From: Deltaproteobacteria bacterium
Lineage (GTDB): Bacteria > SAR324 > JACQKK01
Direction: 5' to 3'
Length of the DNA stretch: 6,875 nt
Assembly (NCBI GenBank): GCA_029879595.1
Contig: JAOUPZ010000172.1
Coordinates: forward strand, 1 to 6,875
The position numbers and the translations under genes are program-made. Under the pieces are notes generated by a model. It was not told where the DNA came from. It did not search any database and saw only the letters and a program-made list of their open reading frames with translations. Below, in pieces: positions 6,440 through 6,875 of this stretch. Every line of letters starts with the position of its first letter. Within the stretch, counting starts at the first letter, position 1.

Positions 6440-6875
6440 ATGAAAAAGGCAATTATCGGGTTTTGCGGCATGGCATTGCTGGCTGGCCTGGGGGCCGCTC
6501 CGGCCTGGGCAAAATGCAAGCTGGAGGATTTCGTTGACAGCAAGGGTCCTGGCGGTGACCCCAGGGGGGCCGTGCTCTATACGACCTTCGGGTATCCCTC
6601 CAGCACCAGCACCTATGGCTTCGCCCAGTCCTCCGGCACATCGGGCTGCGGCAAGGATGGCGGCAGTGATGACAACAAAATAACGGCGCTGGAGCAGCAG
6701 GTGGAGTTCGTGAAATATTCCACCAAGCTCCTGCTGGAGGATTTCTCACGGGGCGGAGGCGAATATGCCGACTCCCTGGCCGGCCTGCTGGGCTGCTCGC
6801 CGGAGCTGCGGGGGCGCTTTGCCGGGCTGATGCAAAGCCGGCTGGAGGTGCTTCAGCCGGATGCCGTGCTGCCGG
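6440..6875 (+). CDS. Secreted DUF3015-family protein, copy 2 (3' end beyond the window)
   Basis: The frame starts at an ATG with a strong Shine-Dalgarno (GGAGGA, 6431-6436) and stays open to the window end, giving 145 residues. By comparison with copy 1 only about 25-30 residues are missing. The signal peptide MKKAIIGFCGMALLAGLGAA is likely cut after PAWA (residue 24), leaving a mature KC start as in copy 1. It shares SGTSGCGK, ALEQQVEFV, EDF-RGGGE and LLGCSPELRGRFAGLMQSRLE with its neighbour. It has five extra codons around residues 75-80, and a quite different segment between the first and second mature cysteines. Mature cysteines at 26, 70 and 119 match those of copy 1. Like copy 1, it is probably periplasmic or surface-associated, with unknown function. 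Confidence 0.78.
   Translation, partial: MKKAIIGFCGMALLAGLGAAPAWAKCKLEDFVDSKGPGGDPRGAVLYTTFGYPSSTSTYGFAQSSGTSGCGKDGGSDDNKITALEQQVEFVKYSTKLLLEDFSRGGGEYADSLAGLLGCSPELRGRFAGLMQSRLEVLQPDAVLP

Noticed and set aside
5785..6875. The repeated DNA blocks as a mobile element or CRISPR-like repeats
   Set aside because: The repeats lie in frame within two coding sequences at the same positions, with no terminal inverted repeats, transposase or regular spacers. Gene duplication explains them.

Overview
The window is a GC-rich, gene-dense bacterial chromosome segment. It has two transcriptional directions that meet head to head near 4292-4455. The combination of a yicC-gmk pair, J-domain/TPR proteins beside trmB and exported DUF3015-type proteins suggests a Gram-negative bacterium, possibly Desulfobacterota (former Deltaproteobacteria). 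That placement is an inference from gene content and style, not from a marker gene.

Left part, minus strand (4291 down to 1). Four closely spaced genes look like one operon. In order of transcription they are trmB (tRNA m7G46 methyltransferase), a large membrane protein (predicted exported beta-propeller and helical repeats, a second membrane segment and a C-terminal J-domain), yicC (YicC/YloC endoribonuclease family) and gmk (guanylate kinase, only its first 37 codons). Gaps are 60, 8 and 12 bases.

Divergent control region (4292-4455). It separates trmB from a plus-strand gene and holds a plausible sigma70-like promoter for the plus strand. The plus-strand gene (4456-5403) encodes a second J-domain protein of different build: J-domain, four-cysteine zinc ribbon, then five TPR units. 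It ends at a probable intrinsic terminator (5411-5436).

Right part, plus strand (5557 to the window end). Two tandem genes encode small secreted proteins that I assign to the DUF3015 family. The first is complete (168 aa from a TTG start set by a strong Shine-Dalgarno). The second starts at 6440 and runs off the window. They are paralogues with mosaic similarity: a 64-base perfect DNA match inside a 91-base block with two mismatches near the 3' ends, but divergent mature N-termini. Between them lies a 376-base non-coding stretch with several inverted repeats.

The housekeeping genes cover tRNA modification, RNA decay and GMP phosphorylation. The two J-domain proteins probably recruit DnaK-type chaperones to a membrane site and to a soluble TPR scaffold; no client can be read from the sequence. 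The most unusual items are the membrane propeller/J-domain protein and the tandem DUF3015 pair. I see no CRISPR array, tRNA, rRNA or insertion sequence.
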